Assembly (NCBI GenBank): GCA_025359965.1
Contig: JANYDC010000152.1
Coordinates: 1 to 46,147 of the forward strand
From: Pedosphaera sp.
GTDB lineage: Bacteria; Verrucomicrobiota; Verrucomicrobiia; Limisphaerales; SXQI01
Direction: 5' to 3'
Length of the DNA stretch: 46,147 nt
A program made the position numbers and the translations under genes. The notes under the pieces were generated by a model. The model was not told the DNA's origin and made no database searches. It was given only the letters and a program-made list of their open reading frames with translations. Positions 1 through 8,787 of this stretch are shown one piece after another. The number at the start of each line of letters is the position of its first letter. Positions within the stretch are counted from its first letter, which is position 1.

Positions 1-1
1 C

Positions 2-1264
2 GAGCTGCACGAGGTCCATGAGCACGGCGAAAACGACCGCAGCCGTGATGAATTGGCTAGGGTGCAGCAACTGGGAGGCTTGATGGGTGTGGGATGGGAA
101 AACCACGATGGGTACAGCTTTGAAAGCACTTACCAAGAAAAGCCCTGGCGCACTCATGATTTTTCGAGTTCGGATGTTAAGAATAACTGTGCAGGCTCGT
201 CCCGAACATGGTCGCAGGATTATCTATTGGGGTTGGAGATTCTGCGGGGACGCCAAATTTGTTTTGGCACTGACATCAACGGCTTGATCGTTGGACCCGG
301 CCCAAGGTTTGGCCCTCAAGCCGCCTTCAGCGCCTACAATGGAAAGCATGGGCAGATCATGGCCCAGAAAAATGGGGTTAGATACGACTCCACCTTCGTA
401 CGTCCTATCACATCCTCGGTATTTCTGGGGCGTGCGGTGGATCCGGAGGGATATCCATGGGCTCCGGCCAACTACGACCATGGCTTCAGTTACAATACCG
501 ACCAGCGAGATTTCATGGTCGCACTGAATATCTTTCACTGGAAAACCAACGCCAGCGACCAAGTCATTCACACAATTACCCAAGCCTTGCATGATGATCA
601 CCCGAACAAGGTGGGAATCGAACTCTACACAAAGGCCTTGGTGGCCTCGGCAGCCGGGGTGTCGTGGGACAAGGTTGACTACTTCTCCAATGTGGGATGG
701 GCAGTCTACCGGTTTCGAAATGGAAATCAAAATGTCGTTCAGGAAGATTTCATGAAAGGGACACCCATTAAGGACCGCTTTTCTCGGTTGCTTCGCGTTT
801 GGGATGAATATGAACGGATCTTCGGCAACAACGTGCCATTAAAACGTTGTGAAACGGCCACGAAACAATGGGACATCAACTTCGAAGGTGTGGCTCACTA
901 TGGAATGCTGCCCGACTTCCTTCAGGACCTCTCCAACGTAGGCTTGAATGCTCAGGATATGAGCCCCATTTTTCAGTCCGCCGAGGATTTCGCAAGGATG
1001 TGGACGCGCTGTCTTCGAGGGTCGTATAATATCATTCACCCCCCGCTCTCAATTAAGCCGGAACCACCCAGCCGCAAACATCCACTCACTCTGGCTTGGT
1101 TCGGCGAACCGGGAGACGCCGTTGAGGAGACGGACAATCTTAATGACCCCAAGTCGTGGCGGCCGTTTGAAGGACAAGTTGAACATAACGGACGTCAATT
1201 GCTGGCTCGCCCGACCGCGCCTGAGGACGGAGTGGTTCGGTTCTACAGGCTGAGGAAAAACTAG
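2..1264 (+). CDS. Dipeptidase/amidohydrolase-like metal-dependent hydrolase, C-terminal part
   Basis: The reading frame is open from the window edge, so the 5' end is missing; a TTG at 53 is the first internal start-like codon but need not be used. About 420 residues remain. The segment G-T-D-I-N-G-L looks like the late-strand metal-site Asp of an amidohydrolase TIM barrel. The segment WDINFEGVAHYGMLPDFLQD, about 110 residues before the end, resembles the conserved C-terminal stretch of secreted peptidase-M19-like (renal dipeptidase-like) or amidohydrolase proteins of actinobacteria and Verrucomicrobia. The last ~60 residues are a small Pro-rich tail ending in FYRLRKN, a pattern common at the ends of exported verrucomicrobial proteins. 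The gene stops at 1264 just before an intrinsic terminator. The hydrolase assignment rests on remembered family patterns; the substrate is unknown and the metal-binding N-terminal half cannot be inspected. Confidence 0.5.
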   Translation, partial: ELHEVHEHGENDRSRDELARVQQLGGLMGVGWENHDGYSFESTYQEKPWRTHDFSSSDVKNNCAGSSRTWSQDYLLGLEILRGRQICFGTDINGLIVGPGPRFGPQAAFSAYNGKHGQIMAQKNGVRYDSTFVRPITSSVFLGRAVDPEGYPWAPANYDHGFSYNTDQRDFMVALNIFHWKTNASDQVIHTITQALHDDHPNKVGIELYTKALVASAAGVSWDKVDYFSNVGWAVYRFRNGNQNVVQEDFMKGTPIKDRFSRLLRVWDEYERIFGNNVPLKRCETATKQWDINFEGVAHYGMLPDFLQDLSNVGLNAQDMSPIFQSAEDFARMWTRCLRGSYNIIHPPLSIKPEPPSRKHPLTLAWFGEPGDAVEETDNLNDPKSWRPFEGQVEHNGRQLLARPTAPEDGVVRFYRLRKN

Positions 1265-1280
1265 GTCTCACCCCCCACTC

Positions 1281-1320
1281 GCTGCCGCCGAAGCCAACAG
1301 GCCCGGCGGCAGCTTTTGTT
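1281..1320 (+). terminator. Intrinsic terminator after the hydrolase gene
   Basis: A perfect 10-bp GC-rich stem (1281-1290 pairing with 1304-1313, arm GCTGCCGCCG) encloses a 13-nt loop and is followed by TTTTGTT. It lies 17 bp after the stop codon of the upstream plus-strand gene. The other strand has no T-run after the stem, so it should act only on plus-strand transcription. Confidence 0.8.
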
Positions 1321-1450
1321 GGTGTTTCCAAGTTTTGCCCCATTGGTTAGCATAAGCCTTACCGAGCAAATGAAGCCTGTGCAGAGTTCACAGCTAAGAA
1401 AAAATTATTTTAATGAGACAACAAAACAGGAAATGAGTGCGATCTGAATT

Positions 1451-2137
1451 TTATTGGAGGGTGGTCTGCGTTCGAGTGAATAATGCCTGATGAGTGCGAT
1501 GTGCGCGCCAACCCAAACCAAAGAGGCCGAAAGCCAGGAGAGTTAGTGCGCCTGGCTCCGGGATGGGCAATGTAGAGAGGCGGATGTTGTCCAGATAGAG
1601 AAGATGAGATGCGGATAAGTTGGAGGTAAATCTGATTTCGCCGGTTTGGCCGGCAAACATCGAGATATCTGCCACGAGATTATCGTAGTTCAATTCCTTA
1701 TTCAGCAGGATGAGGGAGAGGGGGTTTCCATTGAAAGTTACCTCCATATCCATGGAGCCGTAAAATCTCAACGACATTGAAGTCGATGGAATCGGGCGGG
1801 TTTGCCCCACTGCGGCGCTGGAGCCACCAAATATCTTTGAACCCTGCAAAATCACCGAATAGTTGCCTTGAATAGGCTTCAACGGTGAGTCCATGCCGTG
1901 CAAGGAAAATGCGGGCGCGCCAAGGTTAACGTCATTGTAGACGATTGAAGACACGGGCACTCCCCCCACATAAGCAGTCCAGCCTGGAATCGCAGCCGCA
2001 GTAGGGACGAAATAATTATTCGGAGAGAGTGGCAAACCGGGGTTTTCGAAACGAGGATTTTCGAGAGTGCCCTGAGCATGAGCGGTCATCTTCAACGACG
2101 AATAGACAACCACTCCAACGAAAAGAGCAACGCTCAA
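1451..2137 (-). CDS. PEP-CTERM sorting domain protein
   Basis: An exported protein of about 228 residues. The C-terminus has the full PEP-CTERM signature: IPEPGALTLL, a hydrophobic helix, then a basic tail with RAHRTH. This signal is known to direct proteins to an exosortase for cell-surface or exopolysaccharide-linked export. The N-terminus is a hydrophobic signal segment ending near A-H-A-Q. The middle is Gly/Ser/Asn-rich and beta-rich, ending in a Y-L-D-N-I-R-L strand typical of PEP-CTERM passenger domains (choice-of-anchor type). The start is uncertain: the frame has no ATG. TTG at 2137 is the only usual start, with AGGA about 11 nt upstream, but the basic n-region (R-K-S) expected of a signal peptide lies just upstream of it. 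No exosortase gene is visible in the window. Confidence 0.8.
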   Translation of the reverse strand: MSVALFVGVVVYSSLKMTAHAQGTLENPRFENPGLPLSPNNYFVPTAAAIPGWTAYVGGVPVSSIVYNDVNLGAPAFSLHGMDSPLKPIQGNYSVILQGSKIFGGSSAAVGQTRPIPSTSMSLRFYGSMDMEVTFNGNPLSLILLNKELNYDNLVADISMFAGQTGEIRFTSNLSASHLLYLDNIRLSTLPIPEPGALTLLAFGLFGLGWRAHRTHQALFTRTQTTLQ

Positions 2138-2716
2138 CGGGGCGGATTTCCTACAATTGGCGGCCTCTCAGTCATTGAGTCAAGGTATGGTAAGTGCGCC
2201 AGCCCCGAGCCAAGCGGCCAAGAGTGAAAAAAGTTAAGAAAAAACGTTCCATCGAGTGGAGAATACTGAAACGGGACCGTACTGGAGCGGAGGTTTGTTT
2301 TTGCCCACAAAAGTCCAAGGATGAGCCCAAGTTATCATTGCATTGGGTGAGATAGTGACTTGTGCCTGAGGGCGGACTGGTAATGTTGATGACTTTAGCA
2401 GAGAGTTTAATTTTATCTTTACGATCCATACCCTGCTCAATCTTGGTTATAACACGGGGCGTCGGAGCAGCGCCATCCGTACAGGACCGAAATAAGGTGA
2501 CTCAATGTTTCGCACTGGCTTGTGAGCATTTTTCAATCAAAACCGCAGAGCACGGCTCAAGGAGTGCGCACGCGCATTAATTGGAATAACCTGTCTATAT
2601 CGCAACAAGCACCGGCGGTCAATAATTTTATTGAAAGTTGTTATTCATAGGCACAACGTTAAGAACGTGTGCAGCCGATGGCAGCGCCCATGAGGATTGG
2701 CCGCCTGTGTACTAAA
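2138..2716. other. 579-bp intergenic region without a convincing gene
   Basis: This lies between the stop of the delta-60 protein and the start of the PEP-CTERM gene, both on the minus strand, so it should hold the terminator of the former and the promoter of the latter. I see only short frames with no family resemblance. A 7-bp AT-rich palindrome (arms TCAATAA/TTATTGA, about 2620-2635) lies about 80 bp past the delta-60 stop but lacks the GC stem of a good terminator. No confident promoter boxes were found. Confidence 0.5.
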
Positions 2717-5700
2717 TTACGGGACGCGCAGCACGCGGAAAAACCCCCCTGAGCCCGTGAGCGGCACTGTGAAAGGCGAGGGATTCGCAAGCTCCTGCCA
2801 GTCAGGGGGGGCGAGTTGGGTGGTGTACTGGAGTTTGAAACCTGTAGGCCAAGTAAGTTGAAGACCACTGACGGTGAGGGTAAAGCCGACCTCAGCAGCA
2901 GTAACGGCCGGGCCGACACCGGTAAAGAAGCGCTTGTTGCCAGCGAGGAGTTTCCCATCCGGCAGGATGGACAATTGATAAGTGAAGGGCTGGGATTTCT
3001 GCCATGAAACATCGATGGATCCGTCCAAGTTGGCACGACCAAGTGAGCCAAGCTGGCTGAAGATCAACTTGTCATCAGACTGCAATACGCCGCCGTCAAT
3101 TTGGTTAACGGTTGAAAGTTGGAAAGCTGAGTCTATAGAGCCAGTGGGCAGCAATCTAAGCGCGCTGGATGAGGGCTGGGTAAAGTTACCAAAGATGTAG
3201 ACGCCTCCAGTAGGGGAAACGGGACCGAGCTGGTAGAACAGCATGGTTCCAAAAGTTCCGCCGGAGGCTGAAGCGTTGGTTGGCGGAACGAAGTCGGGGT
3301 CGAGCGAGCCATCGGCGTTGAGTCGGGCCACACCGTATCGCGAGGCGCCCTGCGCCTGACTGAAACCGCCACCGATGTAAATGCGATTGTCGGAACGAAC
3401 ACGGAAGGCACTGATGGTACCCGCGCCGGTGCTGTTGCCGGGGATCACGTTCAAGAGGTCCAATGACTGGAAGCTGTCGTCGAGGAACCCGTCGGGCATG
3501 AAGCGGCCAAGCGAAATAACGACTTTACCACCGGCACTGGTGAACTGCCCGCCCAAAGGCAGGCTGAGCAAGATCTTACCGTCGCTTTGCAGTTCAATCT
3601 GGGAGGGCATGGCGTTGGCTTGAGTTGCCCCAAGGCGGTTGAAGTCGGGATCGTAGCTGCCATTGGGCAAGAGCCGGGCCAAAATGCCATCCTTCAACTT
3701 GCCTGCTACGAGGATCTTTCCGTCGGGCTGGCGTTTAATAGCTGAGAGGCCTCCAACAAGCCGCACGAACAAATCAGCAGGAGCATTGAAGGATGTGTCC
3801 AGGGTGCCGTCCTCGAAAAGATGAACGAAGTAGCCATCAACCAAGGCGTAGAGTGAGCCGTCTGGATTTACCACAGTCTGTTGAGCCTTGGCAGCGATGG
3901 AGCCGGTGATATTGAGACTTGGATCGAGTTGGCCTGGTAGCGCAGGTTCCGGCTCGACGAGTAAAGGAATGATGGCGCTATAGATCGCGCCACCTGGGTT
4001 CACAACACCGCATTGAAAAAGCCCGGCGTCAGATTGCGCGGAGAGATGAAGGTTACTCAGCGTCAGGCTGGAATTGGTGGCTCCGATGAGGTCGATAAAA
4101 TTGGTCGAACCTGTACTGGAATTGCGGCTCCATTGAAATTGGAATGGACCTTCGCCACCCGGAACAACATTGAGGGTGACGTTGGCGCCGACTTTGGCCA
4201 CCAAACGGGCGGTTTGGCTGAGAATGGTGGGGGCCTGCGGTGTGGGGCGCAACGGGCCACCGTTGAGGTGAACAAAATTTTTGCGGGAGAAACGGGAAAA
4301 TTCGGGGAAGTTACCCCCCACGAAAATAGCGTTGTCGGCCCGGGCGGCCACGGCATAAAGAACCGCGTTTCGATTGAGGTTGGTAGCGACCTGAAACTCG
4401 GGATCAAGAGCGCCGCTGGGCCAGTAACGGACGAGGTTGCCGCGAGGGAATACGCCGTTCAACGGACGCCCAATGGCCACGATTCGGCCATCAGCCTGCA
4501 AGGCCAAACGACGCACGTCGCCAAAGCTGAAATCGGGGGACTGCGACGACTGAGGCACAGCATTGAAACTTTGATCGAGGTGGCCATCGGACAACAATCG
4601 AGCGACACCGACCACCAAAGAGCCACCTGAAGGGAGGGTACGGACGTTGAAAGTACCGCCCAGCAGGATGCGCCCATCAGGTTGAACAAGGATATCGTTT
4701 ATCAGTGTGCCCAAAGGATAAGGGCTGCCAACAAAAAAAGTTGAGTCGACCGTTCCGTCAGACTTGAGGCGGATCACGCCGTTGGCAGAGGACGCATTGG
4801 CATTGGTGGAGGCACTCACTATGTACTGCCCATTGGACAGAGCGACGATGGCACCACCAGCCCCGGAGTAACTGGAGCCTCGGAGGGCAAAATTGAGGTC
4901 GCGGGTGCCATTGTCATTGAGGCGGAAGTAAGATCCTTGGGTGGCAGAAGAAAGAACCTCGCCATTCCAGGACCGGCCGAAGAGAACCACTTTGCCGTCA
5001 GGGCCCACCCCAGGCCGAGAAGTGCTGGCGTAGATACCCGCAGGTTTGCCCACGCCATCAGGATTGAAGGTGGCATCCACTGAGCCAGAGACGTTGAAGC
5101 GGAAGACGTCTTCGTGTGTTTTACCGTTGTAACTAATTCCCCTGTAACCAATCCCGAGTACCTTACCTGCGGGCAAAGCCACCAGATGGAGGCCGCCGCC
5201 GTCAAGCACGGTGGAACTGAAAGTGGGGTCCAACTCATCTGTGCCGGGCAAGAGTCGCACTAGATTATTGCGGTTGGTGTTATTCCATTGGAAAAACTGG
5301 CCCGTGGCCAGCAGCCCGCCAGAGGCATCAAAAACGAGGTCATGAACTTCGTTATCAGGCCCCGCTGGAACATCTGTCTCGCGATAAACACTGCCGGGGG
5401 CCGGGTCGAGGAGAGTAAGGTGAACGTCCGCTGTCGAGATAGAACCCAAGCCGTTGGAGACGACACAGCGGAAATCCGCATCATCGGCAGGAGCGGTGAT
5501 GGGCAGAATCAACTCACTGGTTGTAGATCCTTCGATGGGCGTGTTGCCGCGGAACCATTGGTAGACGAGAGGAGGAGCGCCTTGGGCGGCGATGCTGAAG
5601 CGGGTGCGCGCACCCAGCGTGTTGGTTTGCGCAAGGGGCTGGCTGGCGATGGACGGTGGGGTATTTGGGTCGCCCAGGATGTGAATGACCCCGTTGAACG

Positions 5701-6856
5701 AAGTGAACGCAGCATTGTAAAAGAGGGCCGCAGCGAAGGCTGAACCATCGGGAGCAACCGCCACATCAAAACCAATAAAAACCGGCAGGCTGACAGGTGC
5801 TTTGCCTGGGTCCACATAGCCGGCGTCGAGCGAACCATTTTCATTGAAACGCGCGGCTACCGCGCTACCGGCACTGAGCCCAACCACTTTGTTGTCGGCC
5901 TGAACGTCCACATCACCGCTCAGCGAAACGCCAGGAGGCGGGACAAACGAAAGGTCAATCGACCCGCCCAAGGTCAGCCGGGTGAGGCTGGAAGAAAGAG
6001 TCTGACCACGGTAGGAACCGCTGCCGCCGAGGACCATCTGGCCGCTGGGAGTGCTAGCAAACTTTATTGAGGAAAGAGTTCCTGATACCCGACCGCCATC
6101 ACCGAAGCTGGGGTCAAGCGCACCGCTGGAGGTCAACCGAAAGACCTCCTGGGAGGTGGAGTTTACGACCGCGTAGATCGTTTCGCCAGGGCCGCGGAGA
6201 AGCGCACGGATTGAACCTGCGGCGTAACCGAGTGAGCCAGGGGTAGGACCAACAAAAGTCGGGTCATTTGAGCCATCAGCGTTGAGTCGCTGGATGACTG
6301 GCCTGAGAGTGTCCACAACGTTCCAAGATCCGCCAAAATACACACTATTGCCCGACCCCTGCAGCAGGCTGGCGCGTCCTGGCAACTCAAGGCTGGGCGC
6401 AAACGGAGCCAAAGTGCCATCGTCATTGATTAAGGCAACTTTGGACGGAATCGACTCTGCGCCAAGATGAGTAAAGCCACCCTGAATCACGATGCGACCA
6501 TCGGCCCGCATGACTGCCGCCAAGACCGTCCCAGCATTGGTGCTCCCAGCGAACACCATATTATTTCCGACGAAGATAGGTGGCTGTATTCCTTTGGGCG
6601 TCGGCAGGGTAAAACCGGCATCCACGGTCCCGTTGGCATTTAGGCGAACCAAGCCGGCGCGCCCGCTTTTGCCGAAGTTGGTGAAGCTTCCCCCGGTCAG
6701 CACCTTGCCTTCCGAAAGCGGAATCACAAATCCCGGTGCGGCATCCGTGCCTTCAAGAGTCACAAAATTAGTATCGCGCGAACCGGGGGATTGGGCGTTC
6801 AGCCGAGATGCGGGTAGGCAAACGACAATGAGCAGGAGCAACGAAGTCAATCTCAT
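2717..6856 (-). CDS. Giant secreted delta-60 repeat protein with two Ig-like domains
   Basis: The preferred start is ATG at 6856, giving 1379 residues beginning MRLTSLLLLIVVCLPASRLN, a clean signal peptide (cleavage near N-A-Q). The frame extends upstream to 7054, but that extension is not hydrophobic and would overlap the divergent pyrophosphatase gene. Roughly twenty delta-60-type repeats follow, each of the form D-G-K-I-L-x-G-G-F ... V-x-R-L-N-x-D-G-S-x-D-x-x-F, as in beta-propeller-like extracellular proteins. Two Ig-like segments interrupt the series at about residues 392-484 (with FRCVVSNGLG) and 870-967 (with LFQCGVVNPGG). The C-terminus ends in a short beta domain with GGFFRVLRVP and has no PEP-CTERM motif. 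It probably acts at the cell surface or outside the cell; the ligand is unknown. The 171-bp gap to the divergent gene at 7028 must carry both promoters. Confidence 0.85.
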   Translation of the reverse strand: MRLTSLLLLIVVCLPASRLNAQSPGSRDTNFVTLEGTDAAPGFVIPLSEGKVLTGGSFTNFGKSGRAGLVRLNANGTVDAGFTLPTPKGIQPPIFVGNNMVFAGSTNAGTVLAAVMRADGRIVIQGGFTHLGAESIPSKVALINDDGTLAPFAPSLELPGRASLLQGSGNSVYFGGSWNVVDTLRPVIQRLNADGSNDPTFVGPTPGSLGYAAGSIRALLRGPGETIYAVVNSTSQEVFRLTSSGALDPSFGDGGRVSGTLSSIKFASTPSGQMVLGGSGSYRGQTLSSSLTRLTLGGSIDLSFVPPPGVSLSGDVDVQADNKVVGLSAGSAVAARFNENGSLDAGYVDPGKAPVSLPVFIGFDVAVAPDGSAFAAALFYNAAFTSFNGVIHILGDPNTPPSIASQPLAQTNTLGARTRFSIAAQGAPPLVYQWFRGNTPIEGSTTSELILPITAPADDADFRCVVSNGLGSISTADVHLTLLDPAPGSVYRETDVPAGPDNEVHDLVFDASGGLLATGQFFQWNNTNRNNLVRLLPGTDELDPTFSSTVLDGGGLHLVALPAGKVLGIGYRGISYNGKTHEDVFRFNVSGSVDATFNPDGVGKPAGIYASTSRPGVGPDGKVVLFGRSWNGEVLSSATQGSYFRLNDNGTRDLNFALRGSSYSGAGGAIVALSNGQYIVSASTNANASSANGVIRLKSDGTVDSTFFVGSPYPLGTLINDILVQPDGRILLGGTFNVRTLPSGGSLVVGVARLLSDGHLDQSFNAVPQSSQSPDFSFGDVRRLALQADGRIVAIGRPLNGVFPRGNLVRYWPSGALDPEFQVATNLNRNAVLYAVAARADNAIFVGGNFPEFSRFSRKNFVHLNGGPLRPTPQAPTILSQTARLVAKVGANVTLNVVPGGEGPFQFQWSRNSSTGSTNFIDLIGATNSSLTLSNLHLSAQSDAGLFQCGVVNPGGAIYSAIIPLLVEPEPALPGQLDPSLNITGSIAAKAQQTVVNPDGSLYALVDGYFVHLFEDGTLDTSFNAPADLFVRLVGGLSAIKRQPDGKILVAGKLKDGILARLLPNGSYDPDFNRLGATQANAMPSQIELQSDGKILLSLPLGGQFTSAGGKVVISLGRFMPDGFLDDSFQSLDLLNVIPGNSTGAGTISAFRVRSDNRIYIGGGFSQAQGASRYGVARLNADGSLDPDFVPPTNASASGGTFGTMLFYQLGPVSPTGGVYIFGNFTQPSSSALRLLPTGSIDSAFQLSTVNQIDGGVLQSDDKLIFSQLGSLGRANLDGSIDVSWQKSQPFTYQLSILPDGKLLAGNKRFFTGVGPAVTAAEVGFTLTVSGLQLTWPTGFKLQYTTQLAPPDWQELANPSPFTVPLTGSGGFFRVLRVP

Positions 6857-7027
6857 GGATGGATGACTCTGATCAAAAAATGTGTTCAATAACAAGGTAC
6901 TTCGCCTTTTTAGCACAGAACTTGAGAATTTTAAGCGTTGTCGATCAATGCGATGGCTTGCCGATGAGGCCCTCGGGGGATTAGTATCCAAGTCGATCAG
7001 AGGAGACCTGCCCAAAGAATCCCAGCC

Positions 7028-8674
7028 ATGAGTGAAGTTCTTGTTATCGGCCACAAAAATCCGGATACGGATGCGATCTGTTCGGCCATTGCATATGCGG
7101 AGTACAAGCGGCGTACAGGCATGCCGAATGCCGTGGCCGCCCGCTGCGGGGATACGAATGACCGAATTGATTTCGTACTGAAGACCTTTGAGTTTCCGGC
7201 GCCGAGGTTTGTGGCCGATGTCTCGCCCAAGGTGCGCGATGTAATGCAGGGCAACGTCGTTTCCCTGCCGCCGACGGCGACGGTGGCTGAGGCGCTGGGG
7301 ATCATGGACGAGAGAAACATCCGGGTGCTGCCCGTTTTGAACGAGGATAAGACATGCTGCGGCTTGCTGTCGCTGTTCAAGATGTCGAAGTTCTTTTTTC
7401 CTGCTCCAAACCGCATTTTTGATTCACGCAAGGTCGAGGCAACGCTGCGCAATCTGGCACGCACGCTTTCGGCGGAGATGCACTATGTTTTGGAGCCTGA
7501 TCGCGCGGAATCCCTGATCCTCATGGTGGGCGCGATGTCTGTCTCCAATTTTTCAAAACGCCTTCCGATCTACCCAAAGGAACGAATTTTGGTGGTGGTG
7601 GGCGACCGCGAGGATATTCAGGAGCTGGCCATAGCGCATGGCGTCCGGGCCATCGTGGTGACGGGCGGTCTGAAGTTCAGCGAGAAGCTGTATGATTCAG
7701 CCTGCAAACACGGAGTCTCAGTGCTTATTTCCCCACATGATTCAGCGACGACGGCCATGCTTTCCCGCGCGTCAATCACGGTGGAGCACATGATCCACGA
7801 AAAATTTCTGGCTTTCAAAGAGGATGAGCCCCTTGCCTCAATTCTGGCGGTGGCTACGGCCTCCAACTTTCTGGCATTTCCGGTGCTGGATGACAAAAAG
7901 AGAACCGTGGGAATTCTGTCCAAGTCCGATTTACTCAAGAAGGTGGACCGCCAATTGATTTTGGTGGATCACAATGAACTTTCGCAGGCGGTAAACGGGG
8001 CGGACACGGCGGATATCATTGAGGTAATCGACCATCACCGGCTGGGGTTGACCACACACCGGCCGATTCTTTTTCGCAATGAACCGGTTGGATCAACCTC
8101 CACGATTGTGGCGGAAATGTTCATCAGGGGGAGACTCGAGATGAGCAGCAAGCTGGCCGGGCTGCTTTTGGCGGGAGTGGTATCCGACACGCTTAACCTG
8201 ACTTCACCCACGACCACGCAGAGGGATGTGGATGTACTGGCGATTCTGGAATTGACGTCGGGCGTGAGCGCCATTGAGTTCACTGAGAAGCTGTTTGCCT
8301 CCGGCTCGCTGTTGGTAACGCGCCCCCCTTCCCTGGCAATCACTACCGATTGCAAGGAATACACGGAGCTTGGGAAAACTTTTTCAGTGGCTCAGATCGA
8401 AGAGATTGGGTTCGAGCAATTCTGGAAGCGAAAGGATGCGGTCATTAAAGCATTGGAGGAACAATGCGAGAACAAGGAATATTTCTTTGCCGCACTGATG
8501 GTCACGGATGTGGTGGCGCAAACCTCGCTGCTTCTGGTGGCTGGAGCCGAGGCGTTTCGGGCCAAAATTGACTATCACGAGATCGAACCGTCGATCTGGG
8601 AGATGCCCAACGTTGTTTCTCGCAAGAAACAGCTGTTACCGTACTTAACCCACTGCCTGGTGGGGGTTGGTTAG
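7028..8674 (+). CDS. ppaC: Manganese-dependent (family II) inorganic pyrophosphatase with CBS and DRTGG domains
   Basis: It hydrolyses pyrophosphate to phosphate in the cytoplasm, pulling biosynthetic reactions forward. The 548 residues show the DHH-family catalytic core: GHKNPDTD (H9, D13, D15), V-D-H-N-E (D314), D-H-H (335-337) and V-V-S-D-T (D387). The DHHA2 domain follows, with the substrate-binding S-R-K-K-Q motif near residue 530. Between residues about 65 and 310 lie two CBS halves split by a DRTGG domain (with V-V-T-G-G near 210). In characterised CBS-PPases this insert gives inhibition by AMP/ADP and activation by ATP or diadenosine polyphosphates, so adenine-nucleotide control is likely here too. 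The length matches CBS-DRTGG enzymes rather than the ~310-residue core type. A purine-rich AGAGGAG lies about 20 nt upstream, farther than usual for a ribosome site. Confidence 0.93.
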   Translation: MSEVLVIGHKNPDTDAICSAIAYAEYKRRTGMPNAVAARCGDTNDRIDFVLKTFEFPAPRFVADVSPKVRDVMQGNVVSLPPTATVAEALGIMDERNIRVLPVLNEDKTCCGLLSLFKMSKFFFPAPNRIFDSRKVEATLRNLARTLSAEMHYVLEPDRAESLILMVGAMSVSNFSKRLPIYPKERILVVVGDREDIQELAIAHGVRAIVVTGGLKFSEKLYDSACKHGVSVLISPHDSATTAMLSRASITVEHMIHEKFLAFKEDEPLASILAVATASNFLAFPVLDDKKRTVGILSKSDLLKKVDRQLILVDHNELSQAVNGADTADIIEVIDHHRLGLTTHRPILFRNEPVGSTSTIVAEMFIRGRLEMSSKLAGLLLAGVVSDTLNLTSPTTTQRDVDVLAILELTSGVSAIEFTEKLFASGSLLVTRPPSLAITTDCKEYTELGKTFSVAQIEEIGFEQFWKRKDAVIKALEEQCENKEYFFAALMVTDVVAQTSLLLVAGAEAFRAKIDYHEIEPSIWEMPNVVSRKKQLLPYLTHCLVGVG

Positions 8675-8787
8675 CCGCTGCGCGCTTAAGTTGCGCGGCA
8701 AAAAGGACTTGCGAGGCTGGAACATCCGGTCAAACCTCTGCTCAAGTACACAAGGATTTGAACCGATAAACGTTTGATTGGATACCT

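Noticed and set aside
2172..2440. Short minus-strand frames in the gap between the delta-60 and PEP-CTERM genes
   Set aside because: Two overlapping frames compete, neither has a ribosome site, signal peptide or family pattern.
4013..4630. A 205-codon plus-strand frame inside the delta-60 gene
   Set aside because: It is antisense to a well-supported repeat protein and its Gly-rich translation merely mirrors the repeats.
2717..6856. Regularly repeated DNA considered as a tandem array or CRISPR-like repeat
   Set aside because: The periodicity is at protein level (delta-60 units), the DNA copies are diverged and there are no unique spacers.
6857..7054. N-terminal extension of the delta-60 protein to a start at 7054
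   Set aside because: It would overlap the divergent pyrophosphatase start and put 66 non-hydrophobic residues before a perfect signal peptide that begins at ATG 6856.
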